Shown here: one piece after another, positions 48,407 through 57,916 of the stretch
Numbering within the stretch: position 1 is the stretch's first letter
Layout: each line of letters begins with the position of its first letter
Assembly (NCBI RefSeq): GCF_022867865.1
Contig: NZ_JALIEC010000001.1
Span: forward strand, 602,501 to 666,500
From: Phaeobacter sp. J2-8
GTDB lineage: Bacteria; Pseudomonadota; Alphaproteobacteria; Rhodobacterales; Rhodobacteraceae
Direction: 5' to 3'
Length of the DNA stretch: 64,000 bases
Translations under genes and position numbers: made by a program
The notes under the pieces: model-generated
What the model saw: only the letters and a program-made list of their open reading frames with translations
The model's database searches: none
What the model was told of the DNA's origin: nothing

Positions 48407-49107
48407 TGAAGCTGTTCGTGATCTGGACTTTGGTCGTTCAGGCGGGCTCTTACACGGCTTGGGTGGGCAGCACCATCACCGAAGGGCTACCCGAATTTGT
48501 TGACCAGCTGACGGGCGGTGGAGAAGGCAATGTGCTCCCTTCGGATTCGATTTTTGCCAAGACCAACAGCGTTGCCCAGGATGTATTGGAGTTCTATGCG
48601 CAGAAGGGCGGGGTGAGTAGCCGGGTCGCGGGGCCCTTGTATTATTTCTTCACGATGGCCGCAGGAGTCTTGCTGAGCGCAATTGCGTTCGGGTTCTCTC
48701 TCCTAGTCACCTTGGGTTTAACTCTGCTAGCTGCGATCGGACCTCTATTCATTTCTTTCGCCCTGTTCAATTTCTCTCGAGGTTGGTTCTTTAGTTGGCT
48801 GGGACAGCTGATCAATTTCACGATCTACAAGGTCTTGCTCTATGTCATGGCAATCGTCATCCTGAGAATGTTGGAGAATGCGCTCACGGCCAATTCTAAG
48901 CTTGGGGTAGTCATCGGACTGTTCTATTTCCTGGGCATCGTCGCCACGAGCTTCTTCCTGTTTTTCCTCCTGCCCTCGATGGCATCGGCGCTGAGTGCAG
49001 GCGCAGGCGCATCGACAGGCATGGTCCAGCGCGCAGTTGAGCGGCGGCTAGGCATCCCTTCCAAGAACTCCAGCAGCTACGAAGGCAGCGCCACGCGAAA
49101 TGGATGA
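48407..49107 (+). pseudogene. VirB6/TrbL-type conjugation membrane protein, 5'-truncated by IS
   Basis: 233 residues remain from an in-frame ATG 8 bp after the IS. Five or so hydrophobic segments (LYYFFTMAAGVLLSAIAFGF, then TLGLTLLAAIGPLFISFALF, YKVLLYVMAIVIL, LFYFLGIVATSFFLFFL) fit the type IV secretion inner-membrane channel VirB6. The N-terminal segment is missing and no other vir/trb genes are next to it, so it is a leftover of a conjugative element. Confidence 0.75.
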
Positions 49108-49229
49108 TGAAGTCCTCAAAGAAGGCGATCTCAGCAATGTGAATGTGGTCCGGGACCACATCTGCGCGTCGGTTGAGCTCTAATGCAGGATAGGCGAAGC
49201 GCCAGCAAGTAGGCCACTTTTGAGTAATT

Positions 49230-49784
49230 ATGCCCACAGAGAAAAAAGCCGCCAAGACGTACCTACCGCCGGAGCGCCATGCGCAGTTGGCGGCTTTGGC
49301 AGCATCGGAAGGGCAAACGGTGTCGGTCCTTCTGGGGCGTTTGATTGGCCTGGCACTGGAAGGAGAGGGGACCACCTCTCCGCCAGATCGTCCGCAATCG
49401 CGCGCGCGGCGAGAGGGAAAGGTGACAGTGCGACTGGCCGCGGATGTGCGGCAAGATCTCGAGGAGGAGGCGCGCTCCCAAGGGGTCACGATCTCAACCT
49501 GGACCGCCGCTCTGCTTTCGGCTCGGATGCGACAGGCACCGCAGATGGTATCGGGCGAGAGACGGGGTGTCCGGGCTGCCTATCGCCAACTGCGCGGCCT
49601 GGCTGTCAACACCAACCAGATTGCCCATGCGCTGAACCGAGGTGTCCTCACCGGGGCGGGTGCCAACCTGACCAAGGCTGAAGTCGAAGGCTTGCGCCGG
49701 GATATCGCGCAGCTGCGCAGGGCGCTCAGTGCCTATGCAGAAGGCCGCTTCCAGTTTCAGTCGGGGCAGGGTGAGGAGACATGA
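49230..49784 (+). CDS. MobC-like mobilisation accessory protein
   Basis: 184 residues. Two ribbon-helix-helix-like segments (KTYLPPERHAQLAALAASEG and VTVRLAADVRQDLEEEARSQ) precede a MobC signature LRGLAVNTNQIAHALNRG. MobC binds oriT and helps the relaxase. It overlaps the relaxase gene by 4 bp (ATGA). The oriT would be expected in the 49108-49229 gap, but no clear nic-site repeat is recognised there. Confidence 0.8.
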   Translation: MPTEKKAAKTYLPPERHAQLAALAASEGQTVSVLLGRLIGLALEGEGTTSPPDRPQSRARREGKVTVRLAADVRQDLEEEARSQGVTISTWTAALLSARMRQAPQMVSGERRGVRAAYRQLRGLAVNTNQIAHALNRGVLTGAGANLTKAEVEGLRRDIAQLRRALSAYAEGRFQFQSGQGEET

Positions 49785-50734
49785 GCGATTTCAAGTCTGA
49801 GATGGGTTTCCAGGACTGTTGGGACCCGGTGGCAAACTCGAAGTTGAACAAACCTGCCGGTGGATCAGTCGGTGGCGGGGGCAAAAATCTCAAGACCGTC
49901 GCTCTGACTGCGGATCGTCCCTCTGCCAAGGCGCAGACGATTCCGGCGGCAGACAAAGCGCGTCTGGCGCGTATCGTCAAAGGTGTGCCGGAGGTCATGG
50001 TGAAAGTGTCCAAGCCCGCCAAAAACGACAAGACAGGTAATCCGACCAAAGTTACCCGAGCATCTGAAGCGGTAAGGGTCTCAGAACACCTCGCCTACAT
50101 CAGCCGAAACGGAAAGCTCGAGGTTGAGAACGATCTAGGCGAGGTCTTCAACGGGAGAACGGAGGTTGGTGCGATCTATCGCGAATGGATGGAAAAGCAC
50201 GACGAGGATCGCCGTGAAGGTTCAGCCACGGATCGGACCAGGATCACGACCAGCATTGTGTTTTCGATGCCGGGTTCGGTGAACGCAGAAGCGTTGAAGG
50301 ATGCGGTCAGGGCATTGGCTGTGCAGGAGTTTCAGGGGAGTCACGACTATGCGATGGCCCTGCACACGGATACGCACCACCCCCATGTGCACCTGACGCT
50401 GCGCACCGTAGGCGCGGACGGCCAGAAGCTAAATTTGCGAAAGGCGGATCTGCAACGTCTACGCGACACGTTTGCCGAGAAACTTCGGGCCCGTGGGATC
50501 GAGGCGGAATCCACCCCCCGCCATGCCAGAGGTGTGGCGCGGCGGGGTGAGGTCACACCTGTTTATAAGATCAGGCAACGAGGCGGTAAGCCTTTGGCTG
50601 ATGCGCGAAAGATCCGTCAAGTTCGGCGCGATCTCGACGACAATGGCGGGCGCCTGCCGCAGAAGGCATGGGACGATGCAATGATTGCGCGGCGCAACCG
50701 GGTGATGGCGACTGACCTGCCCACGCTAACGTAG
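49781..50734 (+). CDS. Relaxase (HUH type, MOBP-like)
   Basis: 317 residues. The metal-binding three-His motif is HTDTHHPHVHLTL, preceded by a strand TRITTSIVFSMPG. It nicks oriT and pilots the strand in mobilisation. It is short for a relaxase and has no helicase domain. A disordered Gly/Lys-rich N-terminus (GGSVGGGGKNLK) is present. Confidence 0.82.
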   Translation: MSDFKSEMGFQDCWDPVANSKLNKPAGGSVGGGGKNLKTVALTADRPSAKAQTIPAADKARLARIVKGVPEVMVKVSKPAKNDKTGNPTKVTRASEAVRVSEHLAYISRNGKLEVENDLGEVFNGRTEVGAIYREWMEKHDEDRREGSATDRTRITTSIVFSMPGSVNAEALKDAVRALAVQEFQGSHDYAMALHTDTHHPHVHLTLRTVGADGQKLNLRKADLQRLRDTFAEKLRARGIEAESTPRHARGVARRGEVTPVYKIRQRGGKPLADARKIRQVRRDLDDNGGRLPQKAWDDAMIARRNRVMATDLPTLT

Positions 50735-50750
50735 CCCTTCCAGAAGAAAG

Positions 50751-50794
50751 TCGGGTGTGATACCCGATCTGGGAAAGTCGGGTGTCGTACCCGA
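50751..50794 (+). promoter_or_regulatory. Two tandem palindromes upstream of the methyltransferase-nuclease operon
   Basis: TCGGGTGTGATACCCGA (50751-50767) and TCGGGTGTCGTACCCGA (50778-50794) are inverted repeats TCGGGT-N5-ACCCGA whose starts are 27 bp apart. They lie 18-61 bp before the regulator start codon and overlap the expected promoter. They look like sites for the MerR-like protein encoded next, i.e. autoregulation. Confidence 0.7.
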
Positions 50795-50811
50795 ACCAAA
50801 GAGGTATATCG

Positions 50812-51342
50812 GTGCGGCTTGTAAAAACGCGCAGAGCGAAGATTCAGACTGAGCTGTCGACCGAGCAGCTCAGGGATTGGTCAAGCCGACGGGCGTTTAT
50901 CCCCGCCGATATCCAGAATAGCGGGCGGGGCTCTCCGGCTCAGTTTGGCTGGCAGGCGATTCCGCTGTTGCGCATTGCGCTGCAGCTCAAGGATCGCTTT
51001 CATGTCGAGTTCCATGCACGCCGCAGGCTGTTCGCAGTGCTGCGCGAGGCGCTGCATGATACGTCGTTTGTTAAGTTGTGGGGTACAAGCGTTGCAATCT
51101 ATGATTGCGAGAGTTGGGAAGTGCTTAATGCGGATTCGGTCGACCAAATGGCCACCGACGCCATCATCGTTCATCTTGATTCCCATCTTGCTGCGTCGGC
51201 GACCAAATTCGCGATGCCGAGTTTGCCGCCGACGGCGCAGCTTGAACTTTTCCCGCCACGGTCGGTTTTGACAGAACTCGCGCCCAAAGGCGATGAAACG
51301 GCGGCTGCCGCACACAAGCAGCAGTTGCGAGGGTGGGCATGA
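50812..51342 (+). CDS. MerR-like regulator of the methyltransferase-nuclease operon
   Basis: 176 residues from GTG 50812 (GAGG upstream; an ATG at 50782 lies inside an operator palindrome). LSTEQLRDWSSRRAFIPADI followed by W...IPLLRIALQLKDRFHVEF matches the HTH and wing of a MerR-type domain. The rest (about 75-176) is unrecognised; no effector cysteines are arranged as in metal sensors. It overlaps the methyltransferase by 4 bp. Likely controls expression so that methylation precedes nuclease action, as controller proteins do in type II systems; that role is inferred. Confidence 0.6.
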   Translation: MRLVKTRRAKIQTELSTEQLRDWSSRRAFIPADIQNSGRGSPAQFGWQAIPLLRIALQLKDRFHVEFHARRRLFAVLREALHDTSFVKLWGTSVAIYDCESWEVLNADSVDQMATDAIIVHLDSHLAASATKFAMPSLPPTAQLELFPPRSVLTELAPKGDETAAAAHKQQLRGWA

Positions 51343-54300
51343 GTTCCGATGCGTTTCGTAAAGCGCTGCAGGCGACGGGGTACCTTGGTCCCGAAGAACA
51401 GTCTGCACCCGGCCTCGTGACTAACGACGCGCCGGAGGCCGCGCGCTTGCGAGCTGTCCTCAAGGACGCGCGCGTTGGCTTAAAGGCAGATGCAGTTTTC
51501 TCGGCACAGAATGTGCCGACATCAATTTTCAAGGACGCCGGCGATTTCACACCCAGCGAAGAGCAGGTAGACCAGTGGCGCGAAGCGGCTTGGAATATCG
51601 GCGTAGCGCCACTGCTGTGGATCATCACACCGACCGAAGTTCGTCTATATAACTGTTATGCGTCGCCTTGGCGCAGCACGGGTTTGGGAGTTGCGGAGCC
51701 ACCGCTCGACCGCTTCGACCTTGCTACTGACGACCGACTTCGCGCGCTCGATGCGATGTGTGGACGAGTGGCGACCGAAACCGGCGCCTTCTGGTCTAGC
51801 CTGATCGGAAAGAGGATCGATCGTCAATATCGCGTTGACCGCGAATTGCTGGCCGAGATCAATGCGCTGGAAGGGCGGTTAACCGAGCTGCCCCCCGTGC
51901 AGAGCGGAGCACATTTGGACGGCGAAAATGAAATCGCCGCAGCACGTGATTTTGCGCAACGGCTGATCGGTCGCTGCATTTTCACGTGGTATTTGCTCGA
52001 CCGCGGCATCGCGCAGCCATTCCTTCCATGCTCGTTGCCCGACGACCTTGCGGCGATGATGGCAACGCCCACCAGCGCATTCAACCTGTTTGATTGGTTG
52101 CGCGATACCTTCAACGGCGATCTCTTCCCGATGGACGATCCCGGCGCCGAGCAAATGCGCCTAGGGCCTGCCCATCTCGAATTGGTGCGAGATTTCGTCG
52201 AAGGCAGCAGCCTTGTTCCCGAAAACCACGGGCAGAAACGCCTTTTCCGCTTCCGATTTGACGCGATCCCGGTCGATCTTGTCAGCTCGATTTATCAGCA
52301 ATTCGCAAGGTCGAGCGCGGAGAAAAAAGCGCGGGTGCAGGGCTTGCACTATACGCCCGTCGAGCTGGTTCATCTGACGCTCGATCCAGTTTTCGAAGAC
52401 CTTCCCGCGACCGCGCGCTTGATCGATCCGACGTGCGGCTCTGGTGCCTTTCTCGTCGAAGCGTTTCGTCGGCTTATCTGGAAGCGCTGCGGCGACGAAC
52501 AGGCATCCCGCGCCGTCGTGCGCGATATCCTCTACAATCAGCTCTTTGGCATCGACATCAATCCATCCGCGCTCGGAATCGCCGCGTTCAGTCTCTACTT
52601 GGCAGCGCTCGAATTTGATGAAGAGCCGATCACCGACATCGCCGACCTGAAGTTCGACCGGCTGATCGGAACGACGCTTTTCGAGGCCGATGCGATCGGC
52701 GAGGATTTGCCCGCCCCACTCGTCCAGAGTCCCTTCGAGGCTGTCGTCGGAAACCCGCCTTGGACTTTCGACAAATCCATCAAGGCCAAGCCACGCGATA
52801 AGAGCAATGCGCGCTCTTTGCGCCCGCGTCGCAGTCCCGACTGGGCGTTTCTCGACGTAGCCGCGACGCTCGCCGGCGAGAAAGGCCGCATCGGCATGGT
52901 GATGAAGGCATCACCTTTCTTCTCCAAGGATGAACATGCGGTCGAAGCTAGGGCGGGGTTACTTTCGCGCATGAAGCCGGCGGCGCTAGTCAATCTTTCG
53001 GCGCTCCGCAAGGAGCACCTGTTCCCTAATGCGACCGGTCCGGCGTTGCTGTTCTTTGCGCGCTGCTCGCTGATGCCGGAGGCCGACCAACTGCTTGTCG
53101 GTTCAATCCCTTGGACACCGGATTTTGTTCGCAACGGCCTTTTCCAAGTCGGGCCGGGTGAGCTACGCATGCTCCCACTCCGTCGGGTTCTGCGCACCCC
53201 CGCGATGCTCAAAGCGGCGACGTTCGGCACGGTCCGCGACAGTTGGCTCATCGAGCGCCTCGAGCGGGAATTCCCTACGCTGGGAGAAACGCTCAACTCC
53301 TTGGGTATCGTTGCGGCCGAGGGTCGGGGACAGGGTTATCAGGTCAAGGGAAACCCCAATTTTCCACCGGACTATTTCTATGATACTCCGACGCTGACTC
53401 CGGACGACTACAAGCCATTTCGTATCGATTCCGATGCGCTGCCGCCGTTCTCGGAGCCGACGTTGCACCGCATTCGCAACACATCGATCTATCGTGGCCC
53501 TCTGCTGCTCTGTCCCAAGGCAAGCTTCAAATTGAGCGTCGAGGAGGGGCGCTACAGTGCCGCTAGGGTCCCACATGATATTCTCTACACCGAGAGCTTT
53601 TACGGAATCTCGTTCGCCGACCATGCTTCCGAGCTTGCGGCGGCCCTTTCCGGAATCCTCAATTCCTGCGTGACGACGTTCCAACTTGCTTATGGCGGCG
53701 GTGCATGGGGGCTAGAGCGTTCGACCGTCGAGCCAAAGGATCTTTTGTCGCTACGCGTTCCCGATCTTCGCAGGGTTGACGCAGCGTCCCTTCAGCTAAT
53801 CGCCGAGGCTGAAGCCGCCGTAGCTCGCGAGGCCACCCCCGAGCATTTTCAGGCACTCGATGCCGCCGTCGCAGAGCTTTATGAATTCGATCGGCACGAG
53901 TTGGTCCTCGCGCGAGAGAGCATCGAACGCGCACGAGTGCTGATTTTCGAGGGTCGTAAGCGCCGCCTGGCGTTCGTCAAGCCGCCTCAGCGTGAGCCGC
54001 TTAAAGCCTATGCAGCAACCGTGACCAGCGTTGTCGATGGCTATCTGCGTAGGCGAGGCGTTCGACACCTCGAAGCTTCGGTCTATACGCGCCCTCTGGT
54101 GAGCGCTAGCTGGGCCGACGGTGGTGCCGGACTCACGGCCATTCGCTTTCGCATGAGCGCCGGAGCACCGCCGCGCGAGCCAGCCATCGCGCTCGGCGAC
54201 GATGCTGAGCTAACGGCACTTGCGGACCAATTGAAGGGATGGGTGAAGTCGGACATGCCTCCTTATCTGAATGAGCGGCGAAACTTGCGGCTCTATCTTG

Positions 54301-54419
54301 GCGACAGCTTATTCATCGTGAAACCTTCCGAAGTCCGCTATTGGACGAAGACGGCTGGCCTCAACGATGCGGATGTCATCCTTGCCGATCATTGGCTCAA
54401 GGCGTCGCATGCAGTTTAG
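51339..54419 (+). CDS. Large N6-adenine DNA methyltransferase (Eco57I/type IIG-like)
   Basis: 1026 residues from ATG 51339. SAM motif I is DPTCGSGAFLVEAF near 362; catalytic motif IV is NPPW near 470; a long C-terminal region with LSLRVPDL and ARESIERAR could be target recognition. The first ~150 residues (PTSIFKDAG...PLLWIITPTEVRLYNCY) recall the N-terminal region of type I R or type IIG proteins but no clear D...ExK is seen. Compare PglX of BREX and DISARM methylases, which it resembles in size. It is encoded between a regulator and a PD-(D/E)XK nuclease, overlapping both. Intact. Confidence 0.75.
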   Translation: MSSDAFRKALQATGYLGPEEQSAPGLVTNDAPEAARLRAVLKDARVGLKADAVFSAQNVPTSIFKDAGDFTPSEEQVDQWREAAWNIGVAPLLWIITPTEVRLYNCYASPWRSTGLGVAEPPLDRFDLATDDRLRALDAMCGRVATETGAFWSSLIGKRIDRQYRVDRELLAEINALEGRLTELPPVQSGAHLDGENEIAAARDFAQRLIGRCIFTWYLLDRGIAQPFLPCSLPDDLAAMMATPTSAFNLFDWLRDTFNGDLFPMDDPGAEQMRLGPAHLELVRDFVEGSSLVPENHGQKRLFRFRFDAIPVDLVSSIYQQFARSSAEKKARVQGLHYTPVELVHLTLDPVFEDLPATARLIDPTCGSGAFLVEAFRRLIWKRCGDEQASRAVVRDILYNQLFGIDINPSALGIAAFSLYLAALEFDEEPITDIADLKFDRLIGTTLFEADAIGEDLPAPLVQSPFEAVVGNPPWTFDKSIKAKPRDKSNARSLRPRRSPDWAFLDVAATLAGEKGRIGMVMKASPFFSKDEHAVEARAGLLSRMKPAALVNLSALRKEHLFPNATGPALLFFARCSLMPEADQLLVGSIPWTPDFVRNGLFQVGPGELRMLPLRRVLRTPAMLKAATFGTVRDSWLIERLEREFPTLGETLNSLGIVAAEGRGQGYQVKGNPNFPPDYFYDTPTLTPDDYKPFRIDSDALPPFSEPTLHRIRNTSIYRGPLLLCPKASFKLSVEEGRYSAARVPHDILYTESFYGISFADHASELAAALSGILNSCVTTFQLAYGGGAWGLERSTVEPKDLLSLRVPDLRRVDAASLQLIAEAEAAVAREATPEHFQALDAAVAELYEFDRHELVLARESIERARVLIFEGRKRRLAFVKPPQREPLKAYAATVTSVVDGYLRRRGVRHLEASVYTRPLVSASWADGGAGLTAIRFRMSAGAPPREPAIALGDDAELTALADQLKGWVKSDMPPYLNERRNLRLYLGDSLFIVKPSEVRYWTKTAGLNDADVILADHWLKASHAV

Positions 54420-55074
54420 ACTTGATCAGCCCGCCGGCGTGCCCTCCTTCGACCTAGAGGCAGGAGAGATCGAGACAGTGGTCGATCTTATCTGTCAGGG
54501 GGCCCGCGAAGCCCGTCAGGAAATTGCAGCTGGCCTCCTTGAAGTGCCGATGACCGTCATCGTGCGGAAAGCTATGAAACGTAAGAAGCGTGAACTTGGC
54601 CTGACCAATCTCGAGGTCGCGGGCGAGGTCGAGATCGACGACATGGAGACCAACGGGGCCAAATTGCTCGGGCGCATCGACCTCACATTGAAGTTCTCGC
54701 GTCAGTTTGGAAACGAAGACGACTATGTCGGCGTCGAATGCAAGCGTGTTGGTGCTGGAAGCGCATTCAGCCAACTAAACTCCCGCTATGTCACCCAAGG
54801 GGTCGAACGATTTATAAATGGCCAATATGCGAATGGACACGCTTGGGGCTTCATGCTGGGCTATGCCCTTGCGCTACCGGCGGATGCTATCGTTCAAGCG
54901 GTCAACAGTCGTCTGCAATTGGATTATGGAGCAGCCGCGGCGCTTTCTACGGTGGAAATGCACGACGACGCGCTCGCCATTCATGAGGGAGCCGTCCAAC
55001 GTCCCGATGGTTCCTCTATCCGTCTGCGGCATATCATCGTTGATATGGTGCCGGGAGCACCCGCAAACGATTGA
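54409..55074 (+). CDS. PD-(D/E)XK nuclease-like protein paired with the methyltransferase
   Basis: 221 residues from ATG 54409, overlapping the methyltransferase end by 11 bp. GRIDLTLKF (D91) and DDYVGVECKRV (E110-x-K112) form a D...ExK nuclease core; QLNSRYVTQGVERFINGQYA and GFMLGYAL continue the fold. An upstream helix region of about 20-65 is conserved in type. Restriction or nickase activity is inferred. It is the last gene of the three-gene operon. Confidence 0.68.
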   Translation: MQFRLDQPAGVPSFDLEAGEIETVVDLICQGAREARQEIAAGLLEVPMTVIVRKAMKRKKRELGLTNLEVAGEVEIDDMETNGAKLLGRIDLTLKFSRQFGNEDDYVGVECKRVGAGSAFSQLNSRYVTQGVERFINGQYANGHAWGFMLGYALALPADAIVQAVNSRLQLDYGAAAALSTVEMHDDALAIHEGAVQRPDGSSIRLRHIIVDMVPGAPAND

Positions 55075-55364
55075 GCCAACGGCGGCTTTCAGGATCAATA
55101 GCTGCGCCTCCCCACGACAGCAAACAGGGCGCATTGATTTCGTTTGAACTCGACGCAGCAATCGTCACGCCGACTCTGACCTGCCGTTCTCGGCCTCGTC
55201 AACGATGGTCCGCAATGGGCCGAAACCTCACCAGAGCGAAGCAATAAACGCGGCTTCTATGGGGCTAACCGCAGGAAATGTGGAAGTATTTTGCGAAGCC
55301 ATGGAATGCCAGAAACATTTATTGTACGCCTGCTTATCCGTACTTTGTTTAAGGAGCTATCATC
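55075..55364. other. Short gap after the methyltransferase-nuclease operon
   Basis: 290 bp without a recognised gene. A GGAG site near 55350 serves the next ORF. Confidence 0.5.
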
Positions 55365-55886
55365 GTGGATTTTTCTCAAGTGCTTTGGGCTGTTGCCGGT
55401 GGCGGTGCTACTCTCGCATTAGAGGCGCTTGGGCGATCTTTATGGGGCGATGTTGCCAAGCGCATTTCGGTGGGTGTTTGGGCTATACGCATCTTCGATT
55501 GCCTAACTAGCTGGGCTCTTAATGACCCGCTTTGGAGCGGAAAGTGGAATGTTGCCTGGCGTGTTGGAAGTGAGAATTTCCTACCAGACAATGAAGATAC
55601 GGGACGTCTCTATAGGTGCTTCAACAGCTTTGCTATTGAGGGGAGCGGCACCACGATGTCAGGTCGCAATATTCCCTACGCGTTTGTTGGCAAGTTGAGT
55701 TGTGACAAGTCGATTGCTACAGGTCTTTGGTTCGACAACCGAGGCGGAAAATCCGGCTATCACGGCGTGTTTCAAATGCGTGTGCGAGGTGATGGCGCCG
55801 GAGCAGAAGGCCTTTGGGCGGGCTTTTCGGAAACGACTTCCGCGATTAAGTCTGGAGAGATGTCTTGGCACAGGTCGAGTGATTGA
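55365..55886 (+). CDS. Membrane-anchored beta-rich protein of unknown function
   Basis: 173 residues from GTG 55365 with AAGGAG 10 nt upstream. One hydrophobic segment (VLWAVAGGGATLALEAL, about 7-23) is followed by beta-rich sequence with repeated W and G: LWSGKWNVAWRVGSE, YAFVGKLSCDK, EGLWAGFSETTSAIKSGEMSW. The layout of a short membrane anchor plus a small barrel is like Cap15-type (2TM-beta) effectors of CBASS, but no cyclase gene is adjacent and only one membrane segment is clear. It could equally be an orphan lipocalin-like protein. Confidence 0.5.
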   Translation: MDFSQVLWAVAGGGATLALEALGRSLWGDVAKRISVGVWAIRIFDCLTSWALNDPLWSGKWNVAWRVGSENFLPDNEDTGRLYRCFNSFAIEGSGTTMSGRNIPYAFVGKLSCDKSIATGLWFDNRGGKSGYHGVFQMRVRGDGAGAEGLWAGFSETTSAIKSGEMSWHRSSD

Positions 55887-56318
55887 CCCACAGCTAAGGC
55901 CACTTTCCAAGCGTGTCGCGGTTTCAGTCGTTGATGGTTCCGCCTGCCCTTGGGGACATATCTAAATAGACGGTCAAAGTGTTCCCCTCTCATTTTCTAA
56001 CCGGCTGCGTCTGAGAAGAGAATTTCGCAGTACGGGAGCTTGTGGGGCGGGGAGTGCTTTATGGTGCTGAAACTGAAAATATTTCTCGCTCGGCGCGAAT
56101 GCCTCCTGTAGCCGGCAGCGCCGACAACGTATCATCTCTGGAATGGCAGCTACTTGGGCCTCGCGGGTGTCTTGATCTTCCGTTAGACGTCTGCGATCTG
56201 TGGAGTGTTGTAGCAAGCTAGTGCCTTTGCCAAGATTTGCGACGCACAACTTGGGTGTTTTCTCTCTGATGCGCTCCCAACGTACGAGTTTTACTACTCT
56301 ATTCAATTTGAGGCCCCC
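55887..56318. other. Gap without a recognised gene
   Basis: About 430 bp with no credible ORF or structure on either strand. Confidence 0.5.
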
Positions 56319-56753
56319 ATGGACGTCCTGTTTTTCTTCAAGGAACGCACCCGCTTCATTCGCCAGTTTTATGACACAGCAGCCGTTCCGTTTCTTCAGA
56401 CAATGGAGGCAATCGAGAAGGGCGCGCCGCCCTTCGACAATCCACCATACAGCGAGGATGGCGAGCCGACCTATCTAGTCGAATGGATCGAGGCCTCTGA
56501 AGCACTTGAGGTGCTTGGCCGGACATGTCTGTCAATGCTCTCACCCTCATTGCAGCTTTACTTCAGAACATGGGAACGACAGCTTGGGGTTAGTTGGGAC
56601 GAAGATAAACGCAAGAAGGCGTTCAAGAAGGGCTTCCTCAACGGCTACTTGACCTGTTTCGAGCAGGTGGGGGGAGTTGTGCGAGGTGACCTGCCCCCCG
56701 CGAAATCCCTCACCGTAATGTAGAGTCTGCGCCAACTCTGAAGGAGCAGACAG

Positions 56754-57017
56754 ATGCGAAAGAGTCGTTTCACCGAGGCGCAGATCATCGGTATGATCAA
56801 AGAACAGGAAGCAGGGATGCCGACAGCGGAGGTGTGTCGCAGGCACGGGCTGAGCACGGCGACTTTCTACAAGTTGAAGGCCAAGTATGGCGGGATGGAA
56901 GTTTCTGAGGCCGCCAGGCTGAAGGCGCTCGAAGACGAGAACGCCAAGCTCAAGCGCCTGCTGGCCGATACCATGCTCGACAACGTCGTGCTGAAAGACT
57001 TGCTGGGAAAGAATTGA
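56754..57017 (+). CDS. IS3-family OrfA, copy D
   Basis: Intact 87 residues, same as copies B and C. Confidence 0.92.
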   Translation: MRKSRFTEAQIIGMIKEQEAGMPTAEVCRRHGLSTATFYKLKAKYGGMEVSEAARLKALEDENAKLKRLLADTMLDNVVLKDLLGKN

Positions 57018-57916
57018 CGACATTGACCAAGCGGCGAGACGCGGCGCTTCGGGCGATGCGGGATCATGACATCTCGCAGCGCCGGGCCTGCAGGCTTGTC
57101 GGTGTCGATCCCAAAACAGTCCGGCGAGAACGCCCACCGGACTGTACCGAGATCCGCAAGGAGATGCAGGACATCGCTGCCAAGCGGCGCAGGTTCGGTT
57201 ACCGCCGGATCGGCGTGCTGCTGGAGCGCAAGGGCATGACCATGAACCACAAGAAGCTCTACAGGGTCTATCGCGAAGAAGGGCTGTCCGTGAAGCGGCG
57301 GCGCGGCCGGAAACGGGCGCGTGGCACCAGGGTGCCGATGCCAGTTGCGGCGTATCCCAATGCTCGTTGGTCGTTGGACTTCGTATCCGACAGCTTCGGC
57401 GCCTCGCGGAAGTTCCGGATGCTGGCAGTGATCGATGACTGCACTCGGGAATGCCTGTGCCTTATCGCGGACACCAGCCTCTCCGGCGCAAGGGTCGCCC
57501 GGGAGCTCAGCGCTCTGATCCGGCTTTACGGAAAGCCCGGCTGCATTGTCAGCGATAATGGAACTGAGTTCACCAGTCGGGCCATCCTGAAATGGGCCGA
57601 CGAGAACGAGGTGCCGTGGCACTACATCGATCCGGGCAAGCCGCAGCAGAACGCGTTCATCGAGAGCTTCAACGGCAGTCTCAGGGATAAGCTACTGAAC
57701 GAGGAGATCTTCGACAGCCTGGATGATGCGCGGCGCAAGCTGGCCCTATGGCGTTACGACTATAACACGGTCAGGCCACACTCGTCCTTGGGCAACCAAA
57801 CGCCGCTGCAAGCGCGCCGTGCGCTTGAGCAATTTGAAAACTCCGCGCCCGGCGCGCTTGCGTCAGACGCGGAAGCCGAATACCCAATTCAACCTGCAAA
57901 CTCTCATTATGAATGA
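57014..57916 (+). CDS. IS3-family transposase OrfB, copy D, altered C-terminus
   Basis: 300 residues. The catalytic core is intact with the DKLL and FENS variants of copy C. The one-base loss changes the last residues to [13 protein letters not shown] instead of [12 protein letters not shown]; this lies after the catalytic domain and may be harmless. Confidence 0.9.
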   Translation: MTTLTKRRDAALRAMRDHDISQRRACRLVGVDPKTVRRERPPDCTEIRKEMQDIAAKRRRFGYRRIGVLLERKGMTMNHKKLYRVYREEGLSVKRRRGRKRARGTRVPMPVAAYPNARWSLDFVSDSFGASRKFRMLAVIDDCTRECLCLIADTSLSGARVARELSALIRLYGKPGCIVSDNGTEFTSRAILKWADENEVPWHYIDPGKPQQNAFIESFNGSLRDKLLNEEIFDSLDDARRKLALWRYDYNTVRPHSSLGNQTPLQARRALEQFENSAPGALASDAEAEYPIQPANSHYE

